Shown here in pieces: positions 38,847-50,378 of a stretch of 64,000 nucleotides of DNA (the stretch's first letter is position 1; the number at the start of each line of letters is the position of its first letter). Origin of the DNA: Acidovorax sp. GBBC 1281 (GTDB lineage: Bacteria > Pseudomonadota > Gammaproteobacteria > Burkholderiales > Burkholderiaceae_C); contig NZ_CP097269.1 of the NCBI RefSeq assembly GCF_028473645.1, positions 2,002,001 to 2,066,000 on the forward strand. The letters are read 5' to 3'. The notes under the pieces are model-generated. The model worked only from the letters and a program-made list of their open reading frames with translations. It had not been told where the DNA came from and did not search any database. Both the position numbers and the translations under genes were made by a program.

Positions 38847-39897
38847 GGCTTTGTTGCACAAATCGCGATGCTGATGCCCGTAGACTGACTGCGTGACAGA
38901 GACGAAGAACAGGCAGCGGAGCAAGTACCGCACGACGAACTGGAAGGCGTACAACGCGGCGCTGAAAGCGCGAGGCTCGTTGACGATGTGGCTAGATGAG
39001 GGCATGCAGTGGTTTGGCACGCCGACCGGCAGGCGTGGACGCAGCCGAACCTTCTCGGACGCAGCAATCCAGTTCTGCCTGAGCATCAAGTGCCTGTTCG
39101 GCCAGCCCTTGCGACAGGCGCTGGGCATGGTGCAGAGCCTGCTGCGGCTGGCAAAGCTGGACTGGCCGGTACCTGACTTCAGCACTGTTTGCCGGCGCCA
39201 AAAGACCTTGCAGGTCGAACTGAGCTACCAGCGAACCAACTCGCCGCTGCAGTTGCTGGTGGACAGCACCGGCATCAAGTTCCTGGGCGAAGGAGAGTGA
39301 AAACGCAAGAAGCATGGTGCTGAATACCGGCGCGAATGGCGCAAGGTCCATCTGGGCATCGACGCGCAGACGCTGGAAATACGCGCCATCGAGGTGACCA
39401 GCAACGCCATTGGGGATGCGCCGATGTTGCCCGGGTTGCTGGCTCAGATTCCCACTGACGAATCCATCGAAAGCGTCAGTGCCGATGGCGCCTACGACAC
39501 GCGCGCCTGCCTGGACGCCATTGCCGAGCGGCACGCGATGGCGGTGATCCCGCCCCGCAAGAACGCCAGCCATTGGAAGAAGTCGAGTCCGGGCTCGGCG
39601 CATCGTAATGAGGCCATTCGGGCGTGCCAGCGCCTGGGTCGCGGCATTTGGAAGAAGTGGAGCGGCTACCACCGGCGCAGCCTTGTGGAGACGAAGATGC
39701 ACTGCTTCAAGCGACTGGGCGAACGGGTGATCGCGCGCACGTTCGACCGCCAGGTTGTGGAGCTGCATGTCCGCGTGGCCTTGCTCAATCGGTTCAGTCA
39801 GATCGGCCGTCCTCACACCGTGTCGGTGACTGCTGTGGCATAGGTCCGTCTGGGGTTGGGGTCATGCCGTCTGCAATTCGATTTGTGCAACAGCGCC
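38847..39897 (+). mobile_element. IS5-family (IS903-type) insertion sequence
   Basis: The element is 1051 bp, with left end GGCTTTGTTGCACAAATCG and right end (inverted) GGCGCTGTTGCACAAATCG. It is flanked by an exact 9-bp duplication CACTTCACC (38838-38846 and 39898-39906), the size typical of the IS903 group. It contains one transposase gene, which carries an in-frame stop. It disrupts the hydrolase gene above. Confidence 0.95.
38893..39843 (+). pseudogene. IS903-type transposase with in-frame nonsense codon
   Basis: A single frame of 317 codons encodes an IS5-family DDE transposase: NWKAYNAALKARGSLTMWLD, then LLVDSTGIKFLGEGE with the first Asp, VSADGAYDTRACLDAIAERH with the second, and LVETKMHCFKRLGERV with the Glu. 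A TGA at 39298-39300 interrupts it where relatives have Trp (GEGEW-KRKKHGAEYRREW). One G-to-A change (TGG to TGA) explains it. The start is GTG 38893. As it stands, full-length transposase needs readthrough. Confidence 0.9.
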
Positions 39898-40600
39898 CAC
39901 TTCACCGACACCTTCCGCGCGCTGTTCATCGCGCTGGAAGACTGGGTGGTGCGCGGCACCGAGCCGCCAGCCAGCCAGGTGCCCAAGGTGGCCGACGGCA
40001 CGCTGGTGCCGCCCGCGAAGCTTGTGTATCCGGCCATGCGGGGATTGACTTGGAGCGTGGGCGGCACGCCGACCGCCATCCCGGCGTTCGACTACCTGGC
40101 GCGCTACAACGGCTTCTCGCTGCTGGACTTCGGGCCGCAGTACGTGCCGCAGGACGAGTCCGGCATCGCCACTCTGCAGCCGCCGCGCGACGTGGGCCGC
40201 GACTACGCCATCCTGGTGCCGCAGGTGGACCCGTCCACCGGCCTGGCCCGCGCCGGCATCCAGAGCGTGGAAGCGCGTGCGCCGCTGGGCACGAGCATCG
40301 AGTTCAACTACGTGGCCACGCCGGGCATCACCGATCTGTCCAACCTCACCGGCAGCTTCATTCCCTTCCACAAGACGCGCGCCGCGCGGCTGGCGGCGGG
40401 CGATGCGCGGCCTTCGCTGGAGGAGTTGTACGGCACGCAGGCCGGGTACGTGGCCGCGGTCACCCAGGCGGCCGATGCACTGGTGGCGGGGCGCCTGCTG
40501 CTGCGGCGCGATGCGGATGCGCTGGTGGCCAAGGCCAGGGCGTCTTCCGTGCTTCCCTGACGCGGAAGGGTGGCGGGGCGGTGGTTTGAATGAAAAACTG

Positions 40601-40649
40601 CCGATGCCCTAGTCGTCATTGCCTCCATTGCTATTAATTTAATAGCAAT
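40601..40649 (+). repeat. Short interspersed palindromic repeat overlapping the MocR gene 3' end
   Basis: CCGATGCCCTAGT ... TCATTGCCTC precedes a near-perfect palindrome ATTGCTATTA-ATT-TAATAGCAAT. It matches the copy inside the hydratase-family gene (56046-56094, opposite strand) at 41 of 49 positions by hand alignment. It contains the stop codon and last codons of the leftward MocR gene. Confidence 0.8.
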
Positions 40650-42099
40650 CGGTGGCGGCGTCCGAGGACCCGCCCCGGCACAGCCCGCCGGCCAGCGCGC
40701 CCACGGTGCGCAGGGCCTCGTCGAAGCGCGCCGCGGCCGGGTGGCCGCAGTTGATGCGCACGCGGTGCGAGAAGCGCCGGTCGGTGGAAAAGAGGTGCCC
40801 CGGTGCCAGGCTGATGCCCTGGCCCAGCGCCGCGCGGTGCAGAGCCAGGGCATCCACGGACTGGGGCAGCTCCACCCACAGGAAATACCCGCCGTCCGGC
40901 CGCGACACGCGCGTGCCGGGCGGAAAGTGCTCGGCGATCAGCGCCCGTGCGCGCGCCTGCTGGCGCGCCAGCGTGCCGCGCAGCTGGCGCAGGTGCCGGT
41001 CGTAGCCGCCCTGGTCCAGGTATTCCGACAGCGCCTGCTGCGACGGCGTGGCGGTCGAGAGCGTGGTCATCAGCTTCAATCGCTGCACCGCGCCGGCAAA
41101 GCGGCCCGCGGCCACCCAGCCCACGCGATAGCCGGGCGCCAGGCATTTGCTGAACGAGCTGCAGTGCAGCACATGGCCCCCGGTGTCGAAGGCCTTGGCC
41201 GGCGGTGGGCGGCGCGGGGCGAAGTGCAGTTCGCCATACACGTCGTCCTCGATCAGCGGCACGCCGCGGCGGGCCAGCAGCGCCACCAGCGCCTCCTTGC
41301 GCTCCTCGGGCAGGGTGCTGCCCAGCGGGTTCTGAAACGTGGGCATGAGCCAGCAGGCCTTGACGGGGTGTGCGTGCAGCGCGCGTTCCAGGGCGCCCAG
41401 GTCGATGCCTTCGCGCGGGTGGGTGGTGATCTCCACCGCGCGCAGCCGCAGCCGCTCCAGCGCCTGCAGCGCCGCGTAGAAGGTGGGCGACTCCAGCACC
41501 ACGATGTCGCCCGGCTGCGTGATGGCCTCCAGGCACAGGTTGAGCGCCTCCATCGCGCCGTTGGTGGTCACGATCTCGGCCGCATCCACCGCCATGCCGT
41601 GCAGGCCGTAGCGCAGCGCGATCTGCTGGCGCAGCCGCTCATCGCCTGGCGCCAGGTGCTGCACGATGGCGGCCGGGTCCAGCCGGCGCATGCCGCTGGA
41701 CAGGCAGCGCGCCAGCCGCGCCAGCGGAAAGAGTTCAGGGCCCGGAAACGCCGACCCGAGCGGCACCAGGTGCGGGTCGCGCGCCGATCCCAGCACGTCG
41801 AACACCAAGTCGCTGATCTCCACGCCGCGCGAGCCGTCGTGCGGCGCCGAAGGCTGGGGCTCGGCCGGGACGCGGTCCGTGGCGGACGGCTGCCGGTGGC
41901 TCACGTAGTAGCCCGAGCGCGGCCGCGCATGCACCAGTCCCTGCGCTTCCAGCAGGTCGTAGGCCGCGAACACGGTCGATGGGCTGATGCCCCGGGCCCG
42001 GCTGGTTTCCCGCACCGAGGGCATGCGATCGCCCGCGCGCAGGGCGCCGCTGTGGATCAACTGGGCGAGGGCGTCGGCGTGGCGTTCGTAGCGTTTCAT
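40639..42099 (-). CDS. MocR-type regulator (GntR HTH fused to class I aminotransferase)
   Basis: The 486-residue protein has an N-terminal GntR winged HTH (LAQLIHSGALRAGDRMPSVR, RARGISPSTVFAAYDLLEAQ) and a C-terminal aminotransferase-like domain. The PLP lysine lies in SSFSKCLAPGYRVGW, with the aminotransferase block FQNPLGSTLPEERK. MocR proteins sense PLP or amino acids and control B6, GABA or related pathways; the target here is unknown. The start is ATG 42099, where the HTH begins. The last three codons and stop (D-C-Y-stop) come from a palindromic repeat. It diverges from the cytochrome genes. Confidence 0.9.
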   Translation of the reverse strand: MKRYERHADALAQLIHSGALRAGDRMPSVRETSRARGISPSTVFAAYDLLEAQGLVHARPRSGYYVSHRQPSATDRVPAEPQPSAPHDGSRGVEISDLVFDVLGSARDPHLVPLGSAFPGPELFPLARLARCLSSGMRRLDPAAIVQHLAPGDERLRQQIALRYGLHGMAVDAAEIVTTNGAMEALNLCLEAITQPGDIVVLESPTFYAALQALERLRLRAVEITTHPREGIDLGALERALHAHPVKACWLMPTFQNPLGSTLPEERKEALVALLARRGVPLIEDDVYGELHFAPRRPPPAKAFDTGGHVLHCSSFSKCLAPGYRVGWVAAGRFAGAVQRLKLMTTLSTATPSQQALSEYLDQGGYDRHLRQLRGTLARQQARARALIAEHFPPGTRVSRPDGGYFLWVELPQSVDALALHRAALGQGISLAPGHLFSTDRRFSHRVRINCGHPAAARFDEALRTVGALAGGLCRGGSSDAATDCY

Positions 42100-42266
42100 G
42101 GACGGGAGCGGACCGGGGAGGGGTGGTGGATGGACCGTGGCGGCGTGGACGGCATGCAACTGATCCGTATTTTTAGCGGCAAACTGAATCTGTACTGTTT
42201 TGCCCGGGGTGCGTAGAGTCGCACCATGGCAGACCTGCCGCATTCCCACGTCCGATCGGATCCCCC

Positions 42267-43034
42267 ATGAATGAAACCGCATGCCGGGCCGGGCGCCTGG
42301 CTTTGTCGGCCCTTGTGTCGCTGTTCGCGCTGCTGACCACTGCGGGGCCAGCCGCCGCGGCGGCCCCTGCCGACGGGCCGGCTGCTCCCGGGCTGGGCGA
42401 CCGCGTGCTGGCCTGCACCGCCTGCCACGGCCGGGAAGGGCGCGCCACCCAGGAGGGCTACTTTCCGCGCATCGCCGGCAAGCCGGCGGGCTACCTCTAC
42501 CACCAGCTGCTCAATTTCCGGGACGGCCGCCGCAGCTATCCGCAAATGGCCTACCTGCTGGAGCACATGACCGACGACTATCTGCGCGAGATCGCCGCGC
42601 ATTTCGCCGCGCTGGACCTGCCCTACACGCCGCCGCCGCCGACCCAGGCGACTCCTGCGGCCCTGGAGCGCGGGCGCACGCTGGTGCGCCAGGGGGATGC
42701 CGCGCTGGGCATTCCGGCCTGCGTGCAGTGCCATGGGGCCGCCATGACCGGCGTGGCACCGGCCATTCCCGGCCTGCTCGGATTGCCGCGCGACTACCTC
42801 AACAGCCAGATTGGCGCCTGGCAGACCGGCCAGCGGCGCGCCCAGGCGCCCGATTGCATGGCCCATGTGGCCCGCCAGCTCGTACCCGAAGACGTGAGCG
42901 CGGTCACTGCCTGGCTGTCCGCACAGGCCGTGCCCGCCGATGCTCGGCCTGCTTCTGCCTTGCCCGGCCGGCTGCCGATGCCCTGCGGCGGCGTGGCCGC
43001 TGCCGGCACGGGCGCATTGGGGGGCTTGCGATGA
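42267..43034 (+). CDS. Diheme cytochrome c (c4-like)
   Basis: The 255-residue periplasmic protein has a signal peptide (LALSALVSLFALLTTAGPAA) and two haem-binding CxxCH motifs, CTACH near residue 50 and CVQCH near residue 152. Axial-Met candidates include YPQMAYLLEHM. The sequence HGREGRATQEGYFPRIAGKP is cytochrome c4-like. It should pass electrons between membrane or periplasmic dehydrogenases and oxidases. Its stop overlaps the ATG of the triheme gene. Confidence 0.9.
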   Translation: MNETACRAGRLALSALVSLFALLTTAGPAAAAAPADGPAAPGLGDRVLACTACHGREGRATQEGYFPRIAGKPAGYLYHQLLNFRDGRRSYPQMAYLLEHMTDDYLREIAAHFAALDLPYTPPPPTQATPAALERGRTLVRQGDAALGIPACVQCHGAAMTGVAPAIPGLLGLPRDYLNSQIGAWQTGQRRAQAPDCMAHVARQLVPEDVSAVTAWLSAQAVPADARPASALPGRLPMPCGGVAAAGTGALGGLR

Positions 43035-44314
43035 AGCGCGCGCTGAAAGGGCTGGCCGGCCTGGTGCTGCTGGGCGCCTTGGCGTGCGCCGTGGTGGTGT
43101 ACCTGAACCTGCGCGGCGAAGCGCCCTTGCCGCCGCAGGACGTGCCCCTGGCCCAGCCCGCGCCGCAGGCCGTGCAGCGCGGCGAATACCTGGCGCGTGC
43201 GGGCAATTGCATGTCGTGCCACACCGCGCAGGGCGGGGCGCCGTTTGCCGGAGGCCGGGGCGTGGAGACGCCGTTCGGCGTGGTGTTCGCCAGCAACCTC
43301 ACGCCCGACGCCGAAACCGGCCTGGGGCGCTGGACAGCGGCGGAGTTCTGGCGCGCGATGCACCACGGCCGGTCTCGGGACGGCCGGCTGCTGTACCCCG
43401 CGTTTCCCTACCCCAACTACACCCACGTCACGCGCGAGGATTCCGACGCGATCTACGCCTACCTGCGCAGCCTGCCGGCCGTGCAGCGCACCAACACGCC
43501 GCATGCGCTGGCTTTCCCGTTCAGCACGCAAGCCGCGCTGGCCGGCTGGCGCGCGCTGTTCTTCCGGCCCGGCACGCTGGCGCCCGATCCGCAGCAGTCG
43601 GCCGAATGGAACCGGGGTGCCTACCTCGTGCAGGGCCTGGGCCACTGCGCGGCCTGCCACAGCCCGCGCAACGCCTTCGGCGCGACGAGCGAGTCGCAGG
43701 CGTTCCGCGGCGGGCTCATCCCGGTACAGAACTGGTATGCCCCGGCCCTCAACGCCGCCGCCGAGGCGGGTGTGGCCGGCTGGCCGCAGGAAGACGTGGT
43801 GGCGCTGCTGCGCACCGGCGTGGCACCGCGCGGGTCGGTCACCGGGCCCATGGCCGAGGTGGTGTTCCGCAGCACCCAGTACCTGAACGATGCCGACCTG
43901 GGCGCCATGGCGGTCTACCTGCGCGCGCTGCCCGCACACGAACGCCCGGCACCGGCGGTGGCACCCCCGTTCGCTTCGGCCATGGAGCGGGGTGCCGCCG
44001 TGTATTCGCAACAATGCGCGCAATGCCACGGAGAGCGCGGCGAGGGCCGGGCCGGGGCGTTTCCCGCACTGGCAGGAAACCGCGCCGCGACCATGGAAAA
44101 TCCGACCAATCTGGTGCGCATGGTGCTCCTGGGCGGTTACCCGCCCACCACGGCCGGCAACCCGCGTCCCTACGGCATGCCGCCATTCCGTCACGTGCTG
44201 GGTGACGACGACGTGGCGGCGGTATCGACCTATGTTCGCAACGCCTGGGGCAACCGGGCGGCCAGTGTGGGTACGATGGACATCTACCGCGCCCGCGAGG
44301 GGCGCCATCCCTGA
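43031..44314 (+). CDS. Triheme cytochrome c (dehydrogenase cytochrome-subunit type)
   Basis: The 427-residue protein has an N-terminal membrane anchor or uncleaved signal (ALKGLAGLVLLGALACAVVV) and three CxxCH motifs: GNCMSCH near residue 60, HCAACH near 209 and QCAQCH near 329. The pattern and length match the cytochrome c subunits of membrane alcohol, gluconate or aldehyde dehydrogenases (EYLARAGNCMSCHTA, VVFASNLTPDAETGLG). No flavin or PQQ dehydrogenase is encoded beside it, so its electron donor must be elsewhere. ATG 43031 overlaps the diheme stop. Confidence 0.9.
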   Translation: MKRALKGLAGLVLLGALACAVVVYLNLRGEAPLPPQDVPLAQPAPQAVQRGEYLARAGNCMSCHTAQGGAPFAGGRGVETPFGVVFASNLTPDAETGLGRWTAAEFWRAMHHGRSRDGRLLYPAFPYPNYTHVTREDSDAIYAYLRSLPAVQRTNTPHALAFPFSTQAALAGWRALFFRPGTLAPDPQQSAEWNRGAYLVQGLGHCAACHSPRNAFGATSESQAFRGGLIPVQNWYAPALNAAAEAGVAGWPQEDVVALLRTGVAPRGSVTGPMAEVVFRSTQYLNDADLGAMAVYLRALPAHERPAPAVAPPFASAMERGAAVYSQQCAQCHGERGEGRAGAFPALAGNRAATMENPTNLVRMVLLGGYPPTTAGNPRPYGMPPFRHVLGDDDVAAVSTYVRNAWGNRAASVGTMDIYRAREGRHP

Positions 44315-44331
44315 GCCCCATCCTTTCTTCC

Positions 44332-44712
44332 ATGCACGCACCGGCCGCCTCTCCCGACATGTCCCTCTCAAGCGCGACCGCCGGCTGGTGGGTCGTCTGC
44401 CTGTGCGCCGGCTGGTGCGGCGCCTGCCGCGAATACCGTGCGGTGTTCGACACCGTGGCGCAAGCCCATCCACAGGCCCGCTTCGTGTGGGTGGACATCG
44501 AAGACGAGGAAGACCTGGCCGGCGATCTGGACGTGGAAACCTTCCCGACCCTGCTCATCGCCGATCCGGCCGGCGCGCGCTTTCTCGGTCCGCTGCTGCC
44601 CCAGTCCGGGGTGCTTTCGCGGTTGCTCGACAGCCTGGCATCCCAGCCTCCGGCAGGGCGGGATCCACAGGCCCAGGCGCTGATCGAACGGGTGCGCGCA
44701 GCCCGTGGATAG
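44332..44712 (+). CDS. Thioredoxin-like protein
   Basis: The 126-residue protein has the redox motif WCGAC in VVCLCAGWCGACREYRAVFD and the strand FVWVDIEDEEDLAGDLDVET followed by FPTLLI, where Pro is the conserved cis-Pro. No signal peptide is obvious, so it may be cytoplasmic. It follows the triheme cytochrome by 17 bases and may keep haem-binding cysteines or other targets reduced; that link is inferred from position. Confidence 0.82.
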   Translation: MHAPAASPDMSLSSATAGWWVVCLCAGWCGACREYRAVFDTVAQAHPQARFVWVDIEDEEDLAGDLDVETFPTLLIADPAGARFLGPLLPQSGVLSRLLDSLASQPPAGRDPQAQALIERVRAARG

Positions 44713-44773
44713 CGGAGAACCGCCGGGTTTTTCGCTCGCTCGCCGCAGGGGCGGCCGGTACGCCTGTGGCGCC

Positions 44774-44826
44774 AATGCAAATTGCATGCCGCCGCCTTTG
44801 CAAAGCGGCGCGCGACAGGCTACAAT
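44774..44826 (+). promoter_or_regulatory. Promoter of the rimP-nusA-infB operon
   Basis: The -35 box TTGCAA (44798-44803) and -10 box TACAAT (44821-44826) have exact 17-base spacing. A 13-base palindrome ATGCAA-A-TTGCAT (44774-44786) lies just upstream of the -35 box and could be an operator. Transcription would start near 44833, before an intrinsic terminator and 132 bases before rimP. Confidence 0.65.
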
Positions 44827-44841
44827 TGCATCTTCACGACC

Positions 44842-44873
44842 AAACGGGCGGGTACCTACCGCCCGTTTTTTTT
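44842..44873 (+). terminator. Intrinsic terminator in the rimP leader (possible attenuator)
   Basis: Arms AAACGGGCGG (44842-44851) and CCGCCCGTTT (44859-44868) with a 7-base loop run into eight T (44866-44873). It lies after the predicted rimP promoter and before the rimP start, so it may act as an attenuator. It could also end transcripts from the thioredoxin-like gene. Confidence 0.82.
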
Positions 44874-44964
44874 GGCCGTTCGCTTTTGGAGCTCGAAGCT
44901 GCCCTGGAAGGTCCTAGGTGGTTATCGGGTTTTTTGTACTTCTGGATACTGAACAGAACAACAC

Positions 44965-45555
44965 GTGGCATTGCAGCAGATCGTTGAACAAACCGTGACC
45001 GGGCTGGGCTATGACCTGGTGGAGATCGAGCGCTCCGCCGGCGGCCTGCTGCGCATCACCATCGATTTGCCCTGGCAGGCGCCCGTGGAGGGCGAGCCCG
45101 TGCTGCCCGAGCAGTTCGTCACCGTGGAAGACTGCGAAAAGGTCACGCGGCAACTGCAGTTCGCGCTGGAAGTGGATGGCGTCGAGTACAAGAGGCTGGA
45201 GATTTCCTCGCCCGGCATCGATCGCCCTCTGCGCCACGAGCAGGATTTCATCCGTTTCACCGGGCACATGGTGGACCTCACGCTCAAGGCGCCCATCGGC
45301 GAGGCTGGCGGCGGTCAGGTCAATGCCAACCGCAAGAAATTCCGCGGCACGCTGGAGCGTACCGAAGCCGGTGGATGGCAGGTCGTCTGGAGCGAGGAGC
45401 CGCCCGTGAAGCCTGGCCAGCGGGTCAGCAAGAAACGGGTACCGGCGCCGCTGCAAGCGCTGGGTTTCACGCTGGACGAACTGCGCGATGCGCGCCTGGC
45501 GTCCATCGTCGATTTCAAGGGGCGGGGATCCAAAGACGGGCCGGTCCAGGCCTGA
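44965..45555 (+). CDS. rimP: Ribosome maturation factor RimP
   Basis: The 196-residue product is needed for 30S subunit maturation. The two-domain pattern is visible: GLGYDLVEIERSAGGLLRIT, EDCEKVTRQLQFALEVDG and YKRLEISSPGIDRPLRHEQD with the conserved SSPGxDRPL signature. The start is GTG 44965. It is the first gene of the rimP-nusA-infB-rbfA-truB operon of translation factors, and has its own promoter and leader terminator. Confidence 0.94.
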   Translation: MALQQIVEQTVTGLGYDLVEIERSAGGLLRITIDLPWQAPVEGEPVLPEQFVTVEDCEKVTRQLQFALEVDGVEYKRLEISSPGIDRPLRHEQDFIRFTGHMVDLTLKAPIGEAGGGQVNANRKKFRGTLERTEAGGWQVVWSEEPPVKPGQRVSKKRVPAPLQALGFTLDELRDARLASIVDFKGRGSKDGPVQA

Positions 45556-45631
45556 CACACCGAACGAATACAAAGGTTGGCGCGCGCGGCGCGGCGGCCT
45601 TCAAGAGATTGAAAAATAGGAGAGTCGTCGC

Positions 45632-47116
45632 ATGAATCGCGAACTGTTGATGTTGGTCGAAGCCATTTCGCGTGAGAAGAACGTGGAACGCGATGTGGTC
45701 TTTGGCGCCGTCGAATTGGCCCTTGCCCAGGCCACGAAGAAGCTGTACCAAGGCGAAGTGGACATCCGTGTCGCCATCGACCGTGACAGCGGCAACTACG
45801 AGACTTTCCGTCGCTGGCTCGTCGTGCCCGACGACGCCGGTCTGCAAAACCCCGAAGCCGAAGAGCTGCTGATGGATGCCCGCGAGCGCATCGCCGACAT
45901 CGAAGTGGGTGAATTCATCGAAGAAGGCGTCGATTCCGTGCCGATCGGCCGCATCGGCGCCATGGCTGCCAAGCAGGTCATCCTGCAGAAGATCCGCGAC
46001 GCCGAGCGCGAGATGCTGCTCAACGACTTCATGTCGCGCGGCGAAAAGATCTTCACCGGCACCGTCAAGCGCATGGACAAGGGCGACATCATCGTCGAGT
46101 CGGGCCGGGTGGAAGGCCGCCTGCGCCGCTCCGAGATGATCCCCAAGGAAAACCTTCGCAATGGCGACCGCGTGCGCGCCATGATCATGGAAGTGGACCT
46201 GACGCTGCGCGGCGCGCCCATCATCCTCTCGCGCTCGGCGCCCGAGTTCATGATCGAGCTGTTTCGCAACGAAGTGCCCGAGATCGAGCAGGGCCTGCTG
46301 GAGATCAAGAGCTGCGCGCGCGATGCCGGCAGCCGCGCCAAGATCGCGGTGCTGTCGCACGACAAGCGCGTCGATCCCATCGGCACCTGCGTGGGCGTGC
46401 GTGGCACGCGTGTCAACGCCGTCACCAACGAGCTGGCTGGCGAGCGGGTGGACATCGTGCTGTGGTCGGAGGACCCCGCCCAGTTCGTGATCGGCGCGCT
46501 GGCGCCGGCCAACGTGTCGTCCATCGTGGTGGATGAAGAGAAACACGCCATGGACGTGGTGGTGGACGAGGAAAATCTCGCCATCGCCATCGGCCGCGGT
46601 GGCCAGAATGTGCGCCTGGCTTCCGACCTGACGGGCTGGAAGATCAACATCATGGACGCGGCTGAAAGCGCGCAAAAGCAGGCCAACGAGACCGACACGG
46701 CCCGCAAGCTGTTCATGGAAAAGCTCGATGTGGACGAGGAAATCGCCAACATCCTGATCGAGGAAGGCTTCGCCAGCCTCGAAGAGGTGGCCTACGTGCC
46801 GCTGCAGGAAATGCTGGAGATCGAAAGCTTCGACGAAGAAACCGTGAACGAGCTGCGTGCCCGCGCCAAGGATGCGCTGCTCACCATGGAAATTGCCCGA
46901 GAGGAAAGCGTGGACGGCGTTTCGCAGAACCTGCGCGATCTCGAGGGCCTCACGCCCGAGTTGATCGGCAAGCTCGCCGAAGGCGGCGTGAACACCCGGG
47001 ATGATCTGGCCGACTTAGGCCTTGACGAACTGACCGCCCTGACCGGCCAGTCTGAAGAAGATGCCAAAGCCTTGATCATGAAGGCGCGCGAACATTGGTT
47101 CGCGGGGCAAGAGTAG
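45632..47116 (+). CDS. nusA: Transcription termination/antitermination factor NusA
   Basis: The 494-residue protein has an N-terminal RNA-polymerase-binding domain ([20 protein letters not shown]), an S1 domain ([20 protein letters not shown]), two KH domains ([38 protein letters not shown]) and C-terminal acidic repeats ([39 protein letters not shown]). It modulates pausing, termination and rRNA antitermination. Position and length are standard. Confidence 0.97.
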   Translation: MNRELLMLVEAISREKNVERDVVFGAVELALAQATKKLYQGEVDIRVAIDRDSGNYETFRRWLVVPDDAGLQNPEAEELLMDARERIADIEVGEFIEEGVDSVPIGRIGAMAAKQVILQKIRDAEREMLLNDFMSRGEKIFTGTVKRMDKGDIIVESGRVEGRLRRSEMIPKENLRNGDRVRAMIMEVDLTLRGAPIILSRSAPEFMIELFRNEVPEIEQGLLEIKSCARDAGSRAKIAVLSHDKRVDPIGTCVGVRGTRVNAVTNELAGERVDIVLWSEDPAQFVIGALAPANVSSIVVDEEKHAMDVVVDEENLAIAIGRGGQNVRLASDLTGWKINIMDAAESAQKQANETDTARKLFMEKLDVDEEIANILIEEGFASLEEVAYVPLQEMLEIESFDEETVNELRARAKDALLTMEIAREESVDGVSQNLRDLEGLTPELIGKLAEGGVNTRDDLADLGLDELTALTGQSEEDAKALIMKAREHWFAGQE

Positions 47117-47139
47117 GTCAGGGGAGGTACGAACCAAAT

Positions 47140-49989
<2,850 letters not shown>

Positions 49990-50004
49990 GGCCCGGGGCT
50001 CGAC

Positions 50005-50376
50005 ATGGCTGCGAAGAAATCCTCCACCCCCAACCGCGGCTTCAAGGTCGCCGATCAGATCCAGCGCGATCTGACGGAGTTGATCGCGCGCGAATTGAAA
50101 GATCCGCGCGTGGGCATGGTGACGCTGCAGGCCGTGGAGGTGACTCCCGACTACGCGCATGCCAAGGTCTTCTTCAGCGTGCTGATCGGTGACCCCGAAG
50201 CCACGCAGGTGGCGCTGAACCAGGCCGCGGGCTTCCTGCGCAACGGCCTGTTCAAGCGCCTGCACATCCACACCGTGCCCACGCTGCACTTCGTGTTCGA
50301 CCGCACCACCGAGCGTGCGGCCGACATGAACGCCTTGATCGCCAAGGCGGTTTCTTCGCGCGCCCAAGAAGACTGA
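50005..50376 (+). CDS. rbfA: 30S ribosome-binding factor RbfA
   Basis: The 123-residue KH-fold protein assists late 16S processing and cold adaptation. The core reads [40 protein letters not shown] and [11 protein letters not shown], with the terminal [17 protein letters not shown]. Standard operon position between infB and truB. The next start is two bases after its stop. Confidence 0.95.
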   Translation: MAAKKSSTPNRGFKVADQIQRDLTELIARELKDPRVGMVTLQAVEVTPDYAHAKVFFSVLIGDPEATQVALNQAAGFLRNGLFKRLHIHTVPTLHFVFDRTTERAADMNALIAKAVSSRAQED

Positions 50377-50378
50377 GC

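Larger units (their letters stand above)
37353..40560 (+). pseudogene. Alpha/beta-hydrolase lipoprotein, interrupted by an IS903-type element
   Basis: Two coding pieces, 37353-38846 and 39907-40560, join in one frame after removal of the IS and one 9-bp target copy. The restored protein has about 715 residues. It starts with a lipoprotein signal (PVLAAALLAAC, lipobox Cys) and has a GTSQSGNAMKTFLHLGFN nucleophile region like that of large secreted alpha/beta hydrolases. The 3' half continues DTFRALFIALEDWVVRGTEP. The 5' piece now stops inside the IS shortly after VVHFTGF. A secreted esterase or lactonase role is inferred; the present allele is very probably inactive. Confidence 0.88.
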
